A DNA stretch of 64,000 nt from Nonlabens marinus S1-08 (GCF_000831385.1 NZ_AP014548.1:1603779-1667778), one strand, 5' to 3'; positions 43,505 to 52,833 are shown, numbered from the stretch's first letter. Numbers and translations: made by a program. The notes: generated from the letters alone by a model not told the origin.

Positions 43505-46048
43505 TTACATCGCCTTCCCGAAGAAGATCGCATTCATCAATAACTTATTAGTTCCATACCAAAAAGCACGGAAGTTGGTGTTGTCAGTAAATCCTATTAC
43601 TTCACCACGTCCATAGCTGTTGTGCTGAAAAGGCACTGTATTCTTGATCGCTTCCAGATTGATTTTAGAACTGTAACCTGCCATCAATGGCTCGTCAGTA
43701 TATCGGATTGGATTTTTGTAGGAAGTACTATCTGCCTCAATAAACAAGGTGGAGTTTCTGAACATGGCCAATTGATCATCCTTGTAACCAAAGGCAATGG
43801 GGTGGGAACGATCTAACTTGGTTTCAAATATAGATCCGCCAATGACTTGGGCGCCATTGAAATCGCCACGCTGTTCAAAAGTGACATTAGTAGCAGGATT
43901 CTTAGTGGATTTGAACGTCATAGGTAACAGTTTCTCGCTAGACATCCAGCGCAAGGCATTCCCATAACCTATTAAAGTACCTCCAGCACGCGTCCAGGTT
44001 TTCAAACTTTCCACCACATTTTTATCTGGACTACCGTAAGTGCTAGGTACAATGATAGTATTGTAATTGGATAAATCTGCTCGCGCCATGCGATCTAATT
44101 CGATTTTAGTAATCGTAATATCGTACCGCTGATCCATCAAATGCCATATTTCGCCAGCATCATAAGGGTCAATGCCATCGCCTATCACAAGAGCAATTTT
44201 AGGATTGTCTAGTGGCACAAAAGAATTAGAACCCAAATCGATTCCTACGGTAGAACCCGTATCGACAGGATCAATTACTACATTAGTTTCTTGTAAGTGT
44301 TGGTTCAATCGGTCTCTTAATGCAGTACTAGAAATAGGTTGTCTGGATACCGGTATCATGATGGTTCCATAATCGTAAGACTTACCATTCAACTCGAAAG
44401 GTTGCATGGCAACCTTAGCAATGATGTCATCTTTTAAAAGGTCGTTTAGAACCTTAGGAGACATGTATTCATTCCATTCCATCAAGTAAGCGTAATCTGA
44501 TTGAGCCAAATTACGAGTGTCTGTCCCAGATTTCTGAATTTTCAATTGTTCGCCATCCATTGTGTAGGTAACAGGAGTGCCGCTCACGCTTGAACCTGCA
44601 TTCATGGAGTAATCTAAATCAAAAGCTAAAGGGAAAGTCCAGGCGCTGATGTCATAGAAAAGACTGTCTGTAAAAGTGGTGGTCTTTTGAAATAAGGCAT
44701 TGATCAATCGGCTTTTTTTCTGTGCGGTTGGGATCAAATAGGCGTTACCTTTTTTATATTCCTTACCATCTACTTTTACATCTTTGTTGAGTTCCTTAAG
44801 CTCAATCTCGTGTCTCAATAATACTTCAGCAAAGGCGTCTGTCTTGCCAGCATCTTTTGAATCACCAAAGATGATTGTAGCATTCTTTGCTTCTTTGGCG
44901 GCATTAGCATAAAACTTGGTTTGGTAATCAAGGATTGTCTCTCTCATCCCATTTGCTGCTGCGAGAGTGCTGAGTGCTGCTGTAAACTGGTTGCGGATAG
45001 TAAACGGAAAAGTCAATACTCCATTTACGGATTCCTGAGCATGACCTCGAGAGCTTGCTTGTTCAAAAAGTATCCCGATACCTCCATTCACATCAGGAAA
45101 CGTAGAGCCTTTCCCATAATAGAAATCGTCAAAACTTTCTTCCGTATAATAAAACGAACCGATTTTATCAAAGGCTGCCGCATGGTATTTCCCGATTTCC
45201 TTGGTCAAATCCTGATTCATTTGTGGTGTTAAAGGGTTGGTTCTGGAAGGAATTCCAGGTTGGAAAAAGAAGCTGGAATTGGTTCCCATCTCGTGGTGAT
45301 CTGTCAAAATATTAGGCATCCACTTGTTGAAACTAGCTATACGGGCTCTAGATTCCGGAAGTTGTACCGGTAACCAGTCGCGATTCATGTCAAACCAATA
45401 GTGGTTTGTACGACCACCAGGCCATACTTCATCATACTCACGATCATTTCCATCAATCGTCACGTTCTCACTTTTATGCTGGTTTACCCAACCTGCAAAA
45501 CGTTGCAAACCGTCAGGGTTGAAACTAGGATCTAACAAGATCACTGTGTTTTTTAATTGTTCTTCCACTTGTGGGCCTTGTGCAGCGGCTAAATAGTAGG
45601 CGTACAACAAGGCAGCGTTGGAGCCACTTGGCTCATTCCCGTGAATGGAAAATCCTTGATAGATTACGATGGGAGCATCAGCACTAGAACCAATACCATC
45701 GATGCGATCTTGATGTGCTTTGCGTATGCTTTCTAGATTGTTTTGATTGCTAGAAGATGTTATGGTAAGCAACAACAAGGGGCGATCCTCATAGGTTTTT
45801 CCACGATTTTCTATGGTGATGCGATCGCTAGCACCTGCTAGAGCCATCATGTATTGGGCAAGTTTGTCGTGGGTGACGTGCCATTTTCCCGGTACGTATC
45901 CTATGATTTCTTCAGGGGTTGGGATATCTGGATTGTAAGTTACATCACTGGGCAAGTAGTAATCCATTTGTGGATCTATGGTTACTTGTGCGGTCATCGC
46001 TTTCGCGAAAGCGAAAAAAACAAATAGTAATAGGTAGCAATTCTTCAT
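43505..46048 (-). CDS. Secreted M14-type zinc carboxypeptidase
   Basis: An 847-residue exported peptidase. The signal peptide is MKNCYLLLFVFFAFAKAMTAQ, part of it (FAFAKA) being encoded by palindrome copy 13. The M14 zinc ligands are GFSIHGNEPSG (HxxE) and TDHHEMGTNSSF, with FDMNRDWLP nearby. The C-terminal half holds a Rossmann-like/glutamine-amidotransferase-like segment (IALVIGDGIDPYD, IIVPSTYGSP) common in this Bacteroidota subfamily. It degrades peptides outside the cytoplasm; the exact substrate is unknown. Confidence 0.88.
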   Translation of the reverse strand: MKNCYLLLFVFFAFAKAMTAQVTIDPQMDYYLPSDVTYNPDIPTPEEIIGYVPGKWHVTHDKLAQYMMALAGASDRITIENRGKTYEDRPLLLLTITSSSNQNNLESIRKAHQDRIDGIGSSADAPIVIYQGFSIHGNEPSGSNAALLYAYYLAAAQGPQVEEQLKNTVILLDPSFNPDGLQRFAGWVNQHKSENVTIDGNDREYDEVWPGGRTNHYWFDMNRDWLPVQLPESRARIASFNKWMPNILTDHHEMGTNSSFFFQPGIPSRTNPLTPQMNQDLTKEIGKYHAAAFDKIGSFYYTEESFDDFYYGKGSTFPDVNGGIGILFEQASSRGHAQESVNGVLTFPFTIRNQFTAALSTLAAANGMRETILDYQTKFYANAAKEAKNATIIFGDSKDAGKTDAFAEVLLRHEIELKELNKDVKVDGKEYKKGNAYLIPTAQKKSRLINALFQKTTTFTDSLFYDISAWTFPLAFDLDYSMNAGSSVSGTPVTYTMDGEQLKIQKSGTDTRNLAQSDYAYLMEWNEYMSPKVLNDLLKDDIIAKVAMQPFELNGKSYDYGTIMIPVSRQPISSTALRDRLNQHLQETNVVIDPVDTGSTVGIDLGSNSFVPLDNPKIALVIGDGIDPYDAGEIWHLMDQRYDITITKIELDRMARADLSNYNTIIVPSTYGSPDKNVVESLKTWTRAGGTLIGYGNALRWMSSEKLLPMTFKSTKNPATNVTFEQRGDFNGAQVIGGSIFETKLDRSHPIAFGYKDDQLAMFRNSTLFIEADSTSYKNPIRYTDEPLMAGYSSKINLEAIKNTVPFQHNSYGRGEVIGFTDNTNFRAFWYGTNKLLMNAIFFGKAM
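45997..46014. repeat. Iterated palindrome copy 13, inside a signal peptide
   Basis: Perfect 18-bp copy encoding FAFAKA near the end of the M14 signal peptide, close to the likely cleavage site. Confidence 0.95.
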
Positions 46049-46073
46049 GTGAGGAGGTTTGGGTATTGAAAAG

Positions 46074-46104
46074 CAAAAAGCCTTTCACTGGGAAAGGCTT
46101 TTTG
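46074..46104 (-). terminator. Terminator of the DUF3276 gene
   Basis: Stem CAAAAAGCCTTTC / GAAAGGCTTTTTG with a short ACTGG loop, between the M14 gene and the DUF3276 gene. Confidence 0.85.
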
Positions 46105-46120
46105 TAATTATAGTATGTTT

Positions 46121-46507
46121 CTAAATATCGTCGAAATCCACGTTAGTAAAACTTGCTGGATGATTAGGCTCTGTAGCATTATCTGCTGCGTCTACAGCTG
46201 GCTCGTCTTTCTTAAAGTCGGACTGGTGACGCTCTGAAATAACTTCATCTCCTTTTTTATCGATGATGTAATCGGTTACTTCTTTAAGGGTCTCGCCAAA
46301 TTCTGCAAAGTCTTCTTTGTATAAGTAGATTTTGTGTTTTTTGAAGTGGAAGCTACCGTCATCATTAGTAAACTTTTTACTTTCTGTAATTGTAAGGTAG
46401 TAGTCGTCTGCCTTTGTGGAACGTACGTCAAAAAAATAAGTGCGTCTTCCTGCTCGAACTACTTTGGAATAAATCTCTTCCTGCTCTTGATAATCTCTAT
46501 CGCTCAT
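46121..46507 (-). CDS. DUF3276 (PUR-alpha-like nucleic-acid-binding) protein
   Basis: A 128-residue protein. The PUR-like core is RAGRRTYFFDVRSTKADDYYLTITESKKF and KHKIYLYKEDFAEFGETL; the tail is acidic. The DUF3276 family forms a PUR domain binding single-stranded DNA/RNA in structurally studied members. The biological role is unknown. A TATTTTTG -7-like box lies on its strand at 46534-46541. Confidence 0.85.
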   Translation of the reverse strand: MSDRDYQEQEEIYSKVVRAGRRTYFFDVRSTKADDYYLTITESKKFTNDDGSFHFKKHKIYLYKEDFAEFGETLKEVTDYIIDKKGDEVISERHQSDFKKDEPAVDAADNATEPNHPASFTNVDFDDI

Positions 46508-46533
46508 GATTTGTTATTGGGTTAGTAAGCACT

Positions 46534-46541
46534 CAAAAATA
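46534..46541 (-). promoter_or_regulatory. Putative -7 box (TATTTTTG) of the DUF3276 gene
   Basis: An exact TAnnTTTG on the minus strand, 26 bp before the ATG at 46507; no clear TTG at the -33 position. Confidence 0.45.
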
Positions 46542-46576
46542 GGAAAAAACTATAAAAGCACCCCTTATATTCTTTC

Positions 46577-48325
46577 TTACTGTTCTAGCATTTGGTTTGC
46601 ATACAGATCTGCATAGTAACCACCTGCTTCTAACAAGGAGTGGTGATTTCCACTTTCAATGATTTTACCATCGTCTAGAACAATGATTTGATCTGCATTT
46701 TTAGCTGAACTAACTCTATGACTAACAATTATTGTGGTAGTGTCCTGAGTTACTTTTTTAAGGTTGTTCAATATTTGCTCCTCTGTTTCTGTATCCACAG
46801 CGCTCAAGCAATCGTCGAATAGCAAAATGTTAGGCGTTTTGATAATAGCCCTTGCTATGGACATTCGTTGCTTTTGCCCACCGCTCAATGTGATCCCACG
46901 TTCTCCTAACACTGTCTGATAGCCTAGTGTAAAATTCTTGATGTTCTTGTGAACTACTGCATTTTTAGCTGCTGCTTCAATTTCCTCTTCACTTGCATCT
47001 TTTTTTCCAAAAGCAATATTGTTCCCTATCGTATCAGAGAATAAAAAGGCATCTTGAGGAACATAACCTATAGCTTTACGCAAATCATCCAAATTTAAAT
47101 CCCGTATAGGAGTCCCATCTATTTCAATCACACCGTTAGTTACATCGTAAAGCCTACCAATCAACTCTAGAATAGTAGATTTACCACTACCTGTTTTTCC
47201 AAGGATAGCTAGCGTTTGTCCAGCTTTTATTTTAAAAGATAAATCTTTAAGAGCGTGAATGTCTGTGTCATCATAAACTAGGTTGACATTTTTAAACTCG
47301 ATACTCCCAGCAACCGGAGTCGTTTCTTCTACAAGATTTTGAATTTGAGGCTCAATGTCTAAGAATTGATTGATTCTCTTTTGGGAAGCCTCTGCTTGCT
47401 GGATCATGTTAGTTACCCATCCTACAATAGCAACGGGCCAGGTCAACATATTTACATAAATCAAAAACTCTGGGATTGTTCCTACTTCAATTTCTCCAGC
47501 GATCACCTGACGACCACCTATGTAAATCACTAAAATGTTACTCAAGCCTATTAACAATACCATCAATGGAAAAAACAATGCTTGCACTCGCGCTAGATCA
47601 ATGTTTTTGTTTTTACTATCGTTAGCCACCTGCTCAAATTGGGCATTCATTTGTGGCGCTAGATTGTATGCCTTAATAACGGAAATGCCGCTGAAAGCTT
47701 CTTGTGAAATGGTGTTGAGGTTGGATAGATATTGTTGCACCAGTGTAGAACGCTTGTGTATTTCTCTACTCACCACATAAATCGCAACAGATAAAAAAGG
47801 AAGAGGTACCAGCGTGTAAAAGGCTAGGGTTGGAGCAGTATTGATCATCGCCGGTACAATAACGGCAAATAAAGTAATCATGTTAATGCCGTACATGATG
47901 GCTGGCCCCATGTACATACGAACCTTGGACACATCTTCACTTATGCGATTCATAAGATCCCCAGTCCTATTTTGTTTATAGAAACTAAGCGAGAGACGTT
48001 GGTATTGTTGATAAATGATGTTTTTGAGATCGTATTCCAAATGACGAGATACAACAATAATCAATTGCCTCATGATAAAGGTCAATCCGGCTGCCAGCAA
48101 AGTAGATCCAATTATTATCGCTATGTATAAAAGCAAATCAGACTCTACCGCATCAAGGTCAGTTCGCTCGCCCTGGCCATAAGCGTTTAGCAGATTAATG
48201 ATTTTACCCACATACTTAGGGAGTAAAAGAGAAAGTATGCGAGAAGCAATAGTGACGATGACACCTCCTATAATTTGCCATTTATACCTGGCAAACAGCT
48301 TATTGAGCTTTTTTAATTCTTTCAT
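46577..48325 (-). CDS. ABC half-exporter (TM287/BmrC-like, Asp in Walker B)
   Basis: A 582-residue ABC exporter half. The TMD occupies about residues 1-315. The NBD has Walker A GKTGSGKST, canonical LSGGQKQ signature, and Walker B ILLFDDCLSAVD, where Asp replaces the catalytic Glu. This is the non-canonical half typical of heterodimeric exporters; the half at 37007 has the matching degenerate LSSGQ signature. It is divergent from the dehydrogenase gene 125 bp away. Multidrug or lipid export is likely. Confidence 0.9.
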   Translation of the reverse strand: MKELKKLNKLFARYKWQIIGGVIVTIASRILSLLLPKYVGKIINLLNAYGQGERTDLDAVESDLLLYIAIIIGSTLLAAGLTFIMRQLIIVVSRHLEYDLKNIIYQQYQRLSLSFYKQNRTGDLMNRISEDVSKVRMYMGPAIMYGINMITLFAVIVPAMINTAPTLAFYTLVPLPFLSVAIYVVSREIHKRSTLVQQYLSNLNTISQEAFSGISVIKAYNLAPQMNAQFEQVANDSKNKNIDLARVQALFFPLMVLLIGLSNILVIYIGGRQVIAGEIEVGTIPEFLIYVNMLTWPVAIVGWVTNMIQQAEASQKRINQFLDIEPQIQNLVEETTPVAGSIEFKNVNLVYDDTDIHALKDLSFKIKAGQTLAILGKTGSGKSTILELIGRLYDVTNGVIEIDGTPIRDLNLDDLRKAIGYVPQDAFLFSDTIGNNIAFGKKDASEEEIEAAAKNAVVHKNIKNFTLGYQTVLGERGITLSGGQKQRMSIARAIIKTPNILLFDDCLSAVDTETEEQILNNLKKVTQDTTTIIVSHRVSSAKNADQIIVLDDGKIIESGNHHSLLEAGGYYADLYANQMLEQ

Positions 48326-48379
48326 AGATATTGAGGGAACACTGATATTAAAGTTGTCTATAGGTTTTCTATTGAGTCA

Positions 48380-48409
48380 TTGTCATTAACCTAAATCATG
48401 CTACTTTTG
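48380..48409 (+). promoter_or_regulatory. Promoter of the amino-acid dehydrogenase gene
   Basis: TTG at 48380-48382, a 19-bp spacer, TACTTTTG at 48402-48409; ATG 41 bp downstream of the -7 box. Confidence 0.65.
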
Positions 48410-48449
48410 CACGTTTTTTAAGCCTAAAAAAGGCTGTAATTATTTTCAC

Positions 48450-49553
48450 ATGTCTAAAGATTATACGACTCTAGAACAAATCATCAATCAGGATCCGGTT
48501 TTCGGACAACTGTCATTCAACGACCATGAACAGGTCGTTTTTTGCAACGACAAAGATACAGGATTGAAGGCCATTATCGGTATCCATAATACGGTATTGG
48601 GACCTGCATTGGGTGGAACCCGTATGTGGAATTATGGCAACGAGTGGTCAGCACTAAACGATGCCTTGCGTTTATCAAGAGGAATGACCTACAAAAGTGC
48701 TATCACTGGATTGAACCTAGGTGGAGGAAAAGCGGTAATAATAGGCGATGCCAAGACCCAAAAAACTCCGGAAATGATGCGCAAATTCGGTGAATTTGTG
48801 CACAGCTTAAGTGGTAAATACATCACTGCAGAGGATGTAGGAATGACTACTGAAGATATGGATACTGTGCGCGAGATAACTCCTTATGTCACTGGAATAT
48901 CTGAGAGTAAAGGTGGTGCAGGAAATCCATCCCCTATTACAGCTTACGGTGTTTTTAATGGCATGAAGGCCGCTGCTAAATATAAGTTTGGTAGCGATGT
49001 GCTGGAGGATAAAGTCATTTTTGTAGAAGGAATAGGGAATGTAGGAGAAGCTTTGGTAGAGTACCTTACTCAAGAAGGAGCAAAAGTCACAATTGCCGAT
49101 ATCAATCGAGAGCGATTAGAAGAAGTACGTGACAAGTACGGTGCTACCATTTATGAAGGTGCTGATCTTCATGCAGAGCCTATGGATATCTATGCGCCGT
49201 GTGCGCTGGGTGCTACCATCAATGACAACACCATTACAAAATTACAGGCCAGCATCATCGCTGGTGCAGCTAATAATCAATTGGCAGACGAGAACAAACA
49301 CGGCATGTTGTTGCAACAGCGCGGTATCGTTTACGCTCCAGATTTCTTGATTAATGCGGGTGGAATTATCAATGTGTATGCCGAGTTGGAAGGTTATGAC
49401 CGTGCAGAGATCATGCGCAAAACTGAAAATATTTACACTACTACGATCGAGATATTAAATAAAGCAGAGCAAAACAGGATTACAACGCATTCCGCAGCCT
49501 TGCAGATCGCTCAGGCGAGAATCGATGCAAGACGTGCAGAACAGCAAGGTTAA
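48450..49553 (+). CDS. Glu/Leu/Phe/Val dehydrogenase (leucine dehydrogenase type)
   Basis: A 367-residue NAD-dependent amino-acid dehydrogenase. The catalytic lysine motif is GLNLGGGKAVIIGD and the dinucleotide motif is VEGIGNVGEALVEYL. The catalytic Asp segment YITAEDVGMTTEDMD and AGAANNQLADE are present. Its length and lack of a longer N-terminal domain fit leucine dehydrogenase. It interconverts branched-chain amino acids and keto acids. nusB follows after 126 bp with its own -7 box. Confidence 0.9.
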   Translation: MSKDYTTLEQIINQDPVFGQLSFNDHEQVVFCNDKDTGLKAIIGIHNTVLGPALGGTRMWNYGNEWSALNDALRLSRGMTYKSAITGLNLGGGKAVIIGDAKTQKTPEMMRKFGEFVHSLSGKYITAEDVGMTTEDMDTVREITPYVTGISESKGGAGNPSPITAYGVFNGMKAAAKYKFGSDVLEDKVIFVEGIGNVGEALVEYLTQEGAKVTIADINRERLEEVRDKYGATIYEGADLHAEPMDIYAPCALGATINDNTITKLQASIIAGAANNQLADENKHGMLLQQRGIVYAPDFLINAGGIINVYAELEGYDRAEIMRKTENIYTTTIEILNKAEQNRITTHSAALQIAQARIDARRAEQQG

Positions 49554-49568
49554 TCCGCATTTATAAAG

Positions 49569-49576
49569 TATTTTTG
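49569..49576 (+). promoter_or_regulatory. Putative -7 box (TATTTTTG) of nusB
   Basis: An exact TAnnTTTG match 103 bp before the nusB ATG; it precedes palindrome copy 14. No good -33 TTG. Confidence 0.4.
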
Positions 49577-49622
49577 CCGTCCCATAATTCTAGTGTGGTG
49601 TTGTGGGACTTATAATAATTAC

Positions 49623-49636
49623 GCTTTCGCGAAAGC
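49623..49636. repeat. Iterated palindrome copy 14, in the nusB leader
   Basis: The 14-bp core with flanks ACGC/GCTG, 43 bp before the nusB ATG. It could be read as YAFAKAD in an upstream extension, which I consider untranslated. Confidence 0.95.
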
Positions 49637-49679
49637 TGACTCAACAACAGCCCGCGTTGCACCTAGAAAAATCGTTCTT

Positions 49680-50618
49680 ATGCTTACCCGTCGACATTTG
49701 CGCATCAAGGTCATGCAAGCCGTTTTTGCTTTTCAAAAGCAACGACCTGATGAACTCAAGGATCTGGAGAAATTCCTCAATACGAGCATGACGCAAACTT
49801 TTGTACTATTTCTTTATATGGTGCAACTGTTGATTGAGATTCACAAACTAGCAGAACAGCGCCACAAACTAGCAACAGAGCGCTTTACAGGATCTGATGC
49901 GGTTAAAAACCCCAGTCGCGCGCTTATTGAGAACAAAGTATTGGTAGAACTTTCTAAAAGTCCAGCTATTAAGGAAGCCTTGAGGAAACGCAAGTTGGAC
50001 CCTTGGCATTTAGATAGCGCTTATGTAGAGCGACTTTATGAAAAAATCATCATGAGCAAAGAATTTGTGGTGTATGCTAGCCAGGAAAATGAGTCTATTA
50101 AAAAGGATCAATCCTTTATCAACACGATCTTTTCAGAGATCATTGCGCCTAGCGATGAGTTGATGGATTACCTAGAAGATGCTAATATTACTTGGACAGA
50201 TGATTACCCACTTGTAAATACGGAAATGATCAAGTTCATACGTAAAGTAAAAGTGGATAAAGAGATCAAGTTGCCTGAACTGGTAAAAGATCCAGATGAT
50301 ATCAAATTTGCCATGGATCTTTTTAGAAGAACCGTGCTCAACATGGATGAGCTATGGGCGAGAGTGGACGGTAAAACACCTAACTGGGATAGTGAGCGTA
50401 TCGCTCAAATCGACAGTGTATTAATCATGATGGCACAATGCGAATTTTTGTATTTCCCTAGCATTCCAGTAAAAGCATCATTAAACGAGTATTTGGAAAT
50501 CTCTAAAGACTACAGCTCTCCTAAGAGCAGCGTTTTCATTAACGGTATACTGGATAATTTACTCAAGCAATTCCAGCAAGAAGATATGATCAATAAAATC
50601 GGACGTGGTACGTTATAG
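49680..50618 (+). CDS. nusB: Transcription antitermination protein NusB (long form)
   Basis: A 312-residue NusB-like protein; ATG 49680 (MLTRRHLRIKVMQAVFAF) is chosen since it opens the classical NusB helix. An upstream ATG at 49593 would read through palindrome copy 14. The C-terminal half (about 170-300) has the NusB-fold core (DSVLIMMAQCEFLYFPSIPVKASLNEYLEISKDYSSPKSSVFINGILD), while the middle is an extra helical region. Bacteroidota NusB are characteristically about 310 residues instead of 140-160. It binds boxA RNA with S10. Confidence 0.9.
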   Translation: MLTRRHLRIKVMQAVFAFQKQRPDELKDLEKFLNTSMTQTFVLFLYMVQLLIEIHKLAEQRHKLATERFTGSDAVKNPSRALIENKVLVELSKSPAIKEALRKRKLDPWHLDSAYVERLYEKIIMSKEFVVYASQENESIKKDQSFINTIFSEIIAPSDELMDYLEDANITWTDDYPLVNTEMIKFIRKVKVDKEIKLPELVKDPDDIKFAMDLFRRTVLNMDELWARVDGKTPNWDSERIAQIDSVLIMMAQCEFLYFPSIPVKASLNEYLEISKDYSSPKSSVFINGILDNLLKQFQQEDMINKIGRGTL

Positions 50619-50632
50619 ATAAAGGATTTACA

Positions 50633-50662
50633 TTGCCAACAAAGTGCTTTTTATTACCTTTG
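50633..50662 (+). promoter_or_regulatory. Promoter of the DUF1573 gene
   Basis: TTG at 50633-50635, a 19-bp spacer, TACCTTTG at 50655-50662, 22 bp before the ATG. Confidence 0.65.
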
Positions 50663-50684
50663 AGGCGCTTAAAAATTTAAGAAA

Positions 50685-51152
50685 ATGAAAAAAATTGTTT
50701 TAATTTTTGCAGCAGTAGCTGCGATGTCACTAACAAGTTGTAACGAGAATGCTTCTGCTAAAATTGACGAGGCAAACTTAACTGCTGCGGCTAATCGTGA
50801 GTCTGTAAAGGCTGATTTCCCAGTAATGACTTTTAACGAGCCAGAATATGATTTTGGAACGGTCACTGAAGGTACTGTAGTAGAGAAGGAATACACATTC
50901 AAAAACACAGGAAACTCTCCTTTGATCATCGTAAACGCAAAAGGTAGCTGTGGTTGTACGGTTCCTACATGGACTAAAGAGCCAGTGGCACCAGGAGAAG
51001 AAGGAACTATGCTAGTAAAATTCAATACTAGTGGTAAGCCAGATGCTCAAAGCAAAACGGTGACTATCAAAACCAATACGGAAGCTGGTCAAGAAATGAT
51101 CGTCATTAAGGGTTATGTATCTCCTAAAGGTGGAGCTACTCCTAACGCCTAA
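50685..51152 (+). CDS. DUF1573 lipoprotein
   Basis: A 155-residue protein. The lipobox cysteine is near residue 19 (LTSC). The DUF1573 Ig-like domain follows: PEYDFGTVTEGTVVEKEYTFKNTG, then VNAKGSCGCTVP and KFNTSGKPDAQSKTVTIKTN. It is an extracytoplasmic lipoprotein of unknown role. The gene sits between nusB and yajC as in many Flavobacteria, 9 bp before yajC, so they are probably co-transcribed. Confidence 0.9.
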   Translation: MKKIVLIFAAVAAMSLTSCNENASAKIDEANLTAAANRESVKADFPVMTFNEPEYDFGTVTEGTVVEKEYTFKNTGNSPLIIVNAKGSCGCTVPTWTKEPVAPGEEGTMLVKFNTSGKPDAQSKTVTIKTNTEAGQEMIVIKGYVSPKGGATPNA

Positions 51153-51161
51153 TTTGTCATT

Positions 51162-51458
51162 ATGGATATGAATCAGATTATAGGGTTTGCACCTTATATA
51201 CTTATCGTGATTGTTTTTTATTTCTTGATCATTAGGCCACAGTCTAAAAGAAGAAAAGAAGAAAAACAATTTGCAGAGTCATTGAAAGTAGGAGACCGTG
51301 TGATTATGTCTAGCGGTATTCACGGCAAAGTGAATCAAATCAATGCCGATAAAGGAACGGTGATGGTTGAAACAGGAGCTGGTAAAATGCTCTTTGAGCG
51401 ATCTGCAGTTTCAGTAGAGCTCACTAAGAAATTAAATACTCCAGACGAGAAAAAGTAA
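51162..51458 (+). CDS. yajC: Preprotein translocase subunit YajC
   Basis: A 98-residue protein. It has one TM helix (about 8-27, ending FLIIRPQSKRRKE, the family hallmark), then a soluble domain LKVGDRVIMSSGIHGKVNQI. YajC associates with SecDF and SecYEG. It is followed by a terminator. Confidence 0.95.
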   Translation: MDMNQIIGFAPYILIVIVFYFLIIRPQSKRRKEEKQFAESLKVGDRVIMSSGIHGKVNQINADKGTVMVETGAGKMLFERSAVSVELTKKLNTPDEKK

Positions 51459-51477
51459 TCGTCTAAAATTTACCAGA

Positions 51478-51506
51478 AAGCCCTTGAGAAATCAAGGGCT
51501 TTTTTA
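51478..51506 (+). terminator. yajC terminator
   Basis: Stem AAAGCCCTTGA / TCAAGGGCTTT with GAAA tetraloop and T-tract. Confidence 0.9.
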
Positions 51507-51525
51507 TTTGGCAAATTCTGTCAAC

Positions 51526-52023
51526 TCAGTTCGAATAGGAAGCGCACATGCCGTTGATAGACTTCCAATCCTCACCTTCGGCAGTTTTTTTCAAAATTGC
51601 GTTGCGATGCTCTAATAATTGACTCATATATTTTTTGAGAAAAAGCGAGTCGGCTATTTTCCCTATAATCCCCAATGGCGAGTCGTAATCAAAAACATCT
51701 TTCATAATCATTGTACCATTGCTGGAGGAGATAAAATGATGTTCATGTCTAAATCTTTTAAATGCTCCAGACACCATCTCGTCTGCAAAAAAGTGATGTG
51801 GTTGAACCTCTGTAATCAGACTGGTCAATTGTTGCTTGATACCAAAATGCGTCGCTTGCCAAGTAACCGTTTCACCTTCCTCCACCAGCCCGGTAATTCT
51901 ACCTGCGATGGCTTTTTCATAAGTGTGTTTTAGCGAATTTTGATGAAGATCTATACTTCGAGCCAGATCAAAAACTAATTCAATTGGTGCTTCAACATGA
52001 GTTTCTAGAACGATCTTTGGCAT
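51526..52023 (-). CDS. SRPBCC (START-like) family protein
   Basis: A 165-residue protein. The N-terminus PKIVLETHVEAPIELVFDLARSIDLH and the FKRFRHEHHFI, MKDVFDYDSPLG strands are typical of the SRPBCC/Bet v 1-like ligand-binding fold (often annotated 'cell division inhibitor'). The ligand is unknown. It is divergent from the decayed glgB beside it, with only 20 bp between. Confidence 0.8.
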   Translation of the reverse strand: MPKIVLETHVEAPIELVFDLARSIDLHQNSLKHTYEKAIAGRITGLVEEGETVTWQATHFGIKQQLTSLITEVQPHHFFADEMVSGAFKRFRHEHHFISSSNGTMIMKDVFDYDSPLGIIGKIADSLFLKKYMSQLLEHRNAILKKTAEGEDWKSINGMCASYSN

Positions 52024-52039
52024 TTGCTTTTTTATAAAG

Positions 52040-52810
52040 ATACTAGGAACGGTAGTTATGAGAATCTAGAAGTCATGGTATTCTTGAGAGAAATGAATGA
52101 AGCAGTATATCCTAACTATCCAGACACACAAACCATAGTAGAGGAGAGTACCAGCTTTCCCAAGGTTAGCAAATTTACCTCCATGACCTATACGTTTACA
52201 GATAATTTCATGTTGCCCTTATCGCATGATGAGGTGGTTTATGGAAAAAGTTCCATTATAGGTAGAATGCCAGGCGATTCTTGGCAAAAGTTTGCCAACC
52301 TGCGATTTTTATATACTTCTATGTTTACGCATCTGGGTGGTAATTTGCTGATGATGGGATCAGAATTTGGCCAGCATGAAGAGTGGAAATCAATGGCAGC
52401 CTAGACTGGCACCTGACAGAGCTTGCTGATCATAAGGGAATCATAGCCACCATTACTGACTTGAATAAGTTGAACAAGAAGAGTCTGCACTACATGAGTT
52501 GCAATTTGCTGTGGCAGGTTTTGAATGGATCTCTCATGAAGATGCAGCGAATAGCGTGATCAGTTATTTGCGTAAAGGAAAAAGATTCTAAAGTAGTCGT
52601 CGTTTGCAACATGACACGAGTACCGCGAGAAAACTACAGCATAGGATTGCCAGAAGCAGGCAATTACAAATTGCTTTTCAAAAGCAATACCACTGAATAT
52701 GGCGCTAGTGATTTTAAGGTGAAAAAATCATTTTCTGCTCAAAAAGAAAATTGGCAATACCACAATCAATGCGTGGAATTGGATTTGCCGCCTTTGGAGG
52801 GGGAATCACA
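52040..52810 (+). pseudogene. glgB: Decayed 1,4-alpha-glucan branching enzyme (glgB) remnant
   Basis: The 3' half of glgB in pieces. The first piece has ENLEVMVFLREMNEAVYP, EESTSFPKVSK, an in-frame gap of about 40 residues compared with intact GlgB, then FMLPLSHDEVVYGKSS and FANLRFL, GSEFGQHEEW. A frameshift near 52400 leads to SLDWHLTELADHKGI. Another near 52465 gives ALHELQFAVAGFEWI and a third near 52585 gives VVVVCNMTRVPRENYSIGLP. The catalytic Glu and Asp are still recognisable, but the N-terminal half and the reading frame are lost. No other glycogen gene is present. Confidence 0.85.
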
Positions 52811-52833
52811 TTTAATTAGTAAATTTAAAACTC

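Noticed and set aside
49593-49679. nusB start at 49593 including palindrome copy 14
   Set aside because: The ATG at 49680 opens the canonical NusB helix. The extra residues look like spacer and include the repeat.
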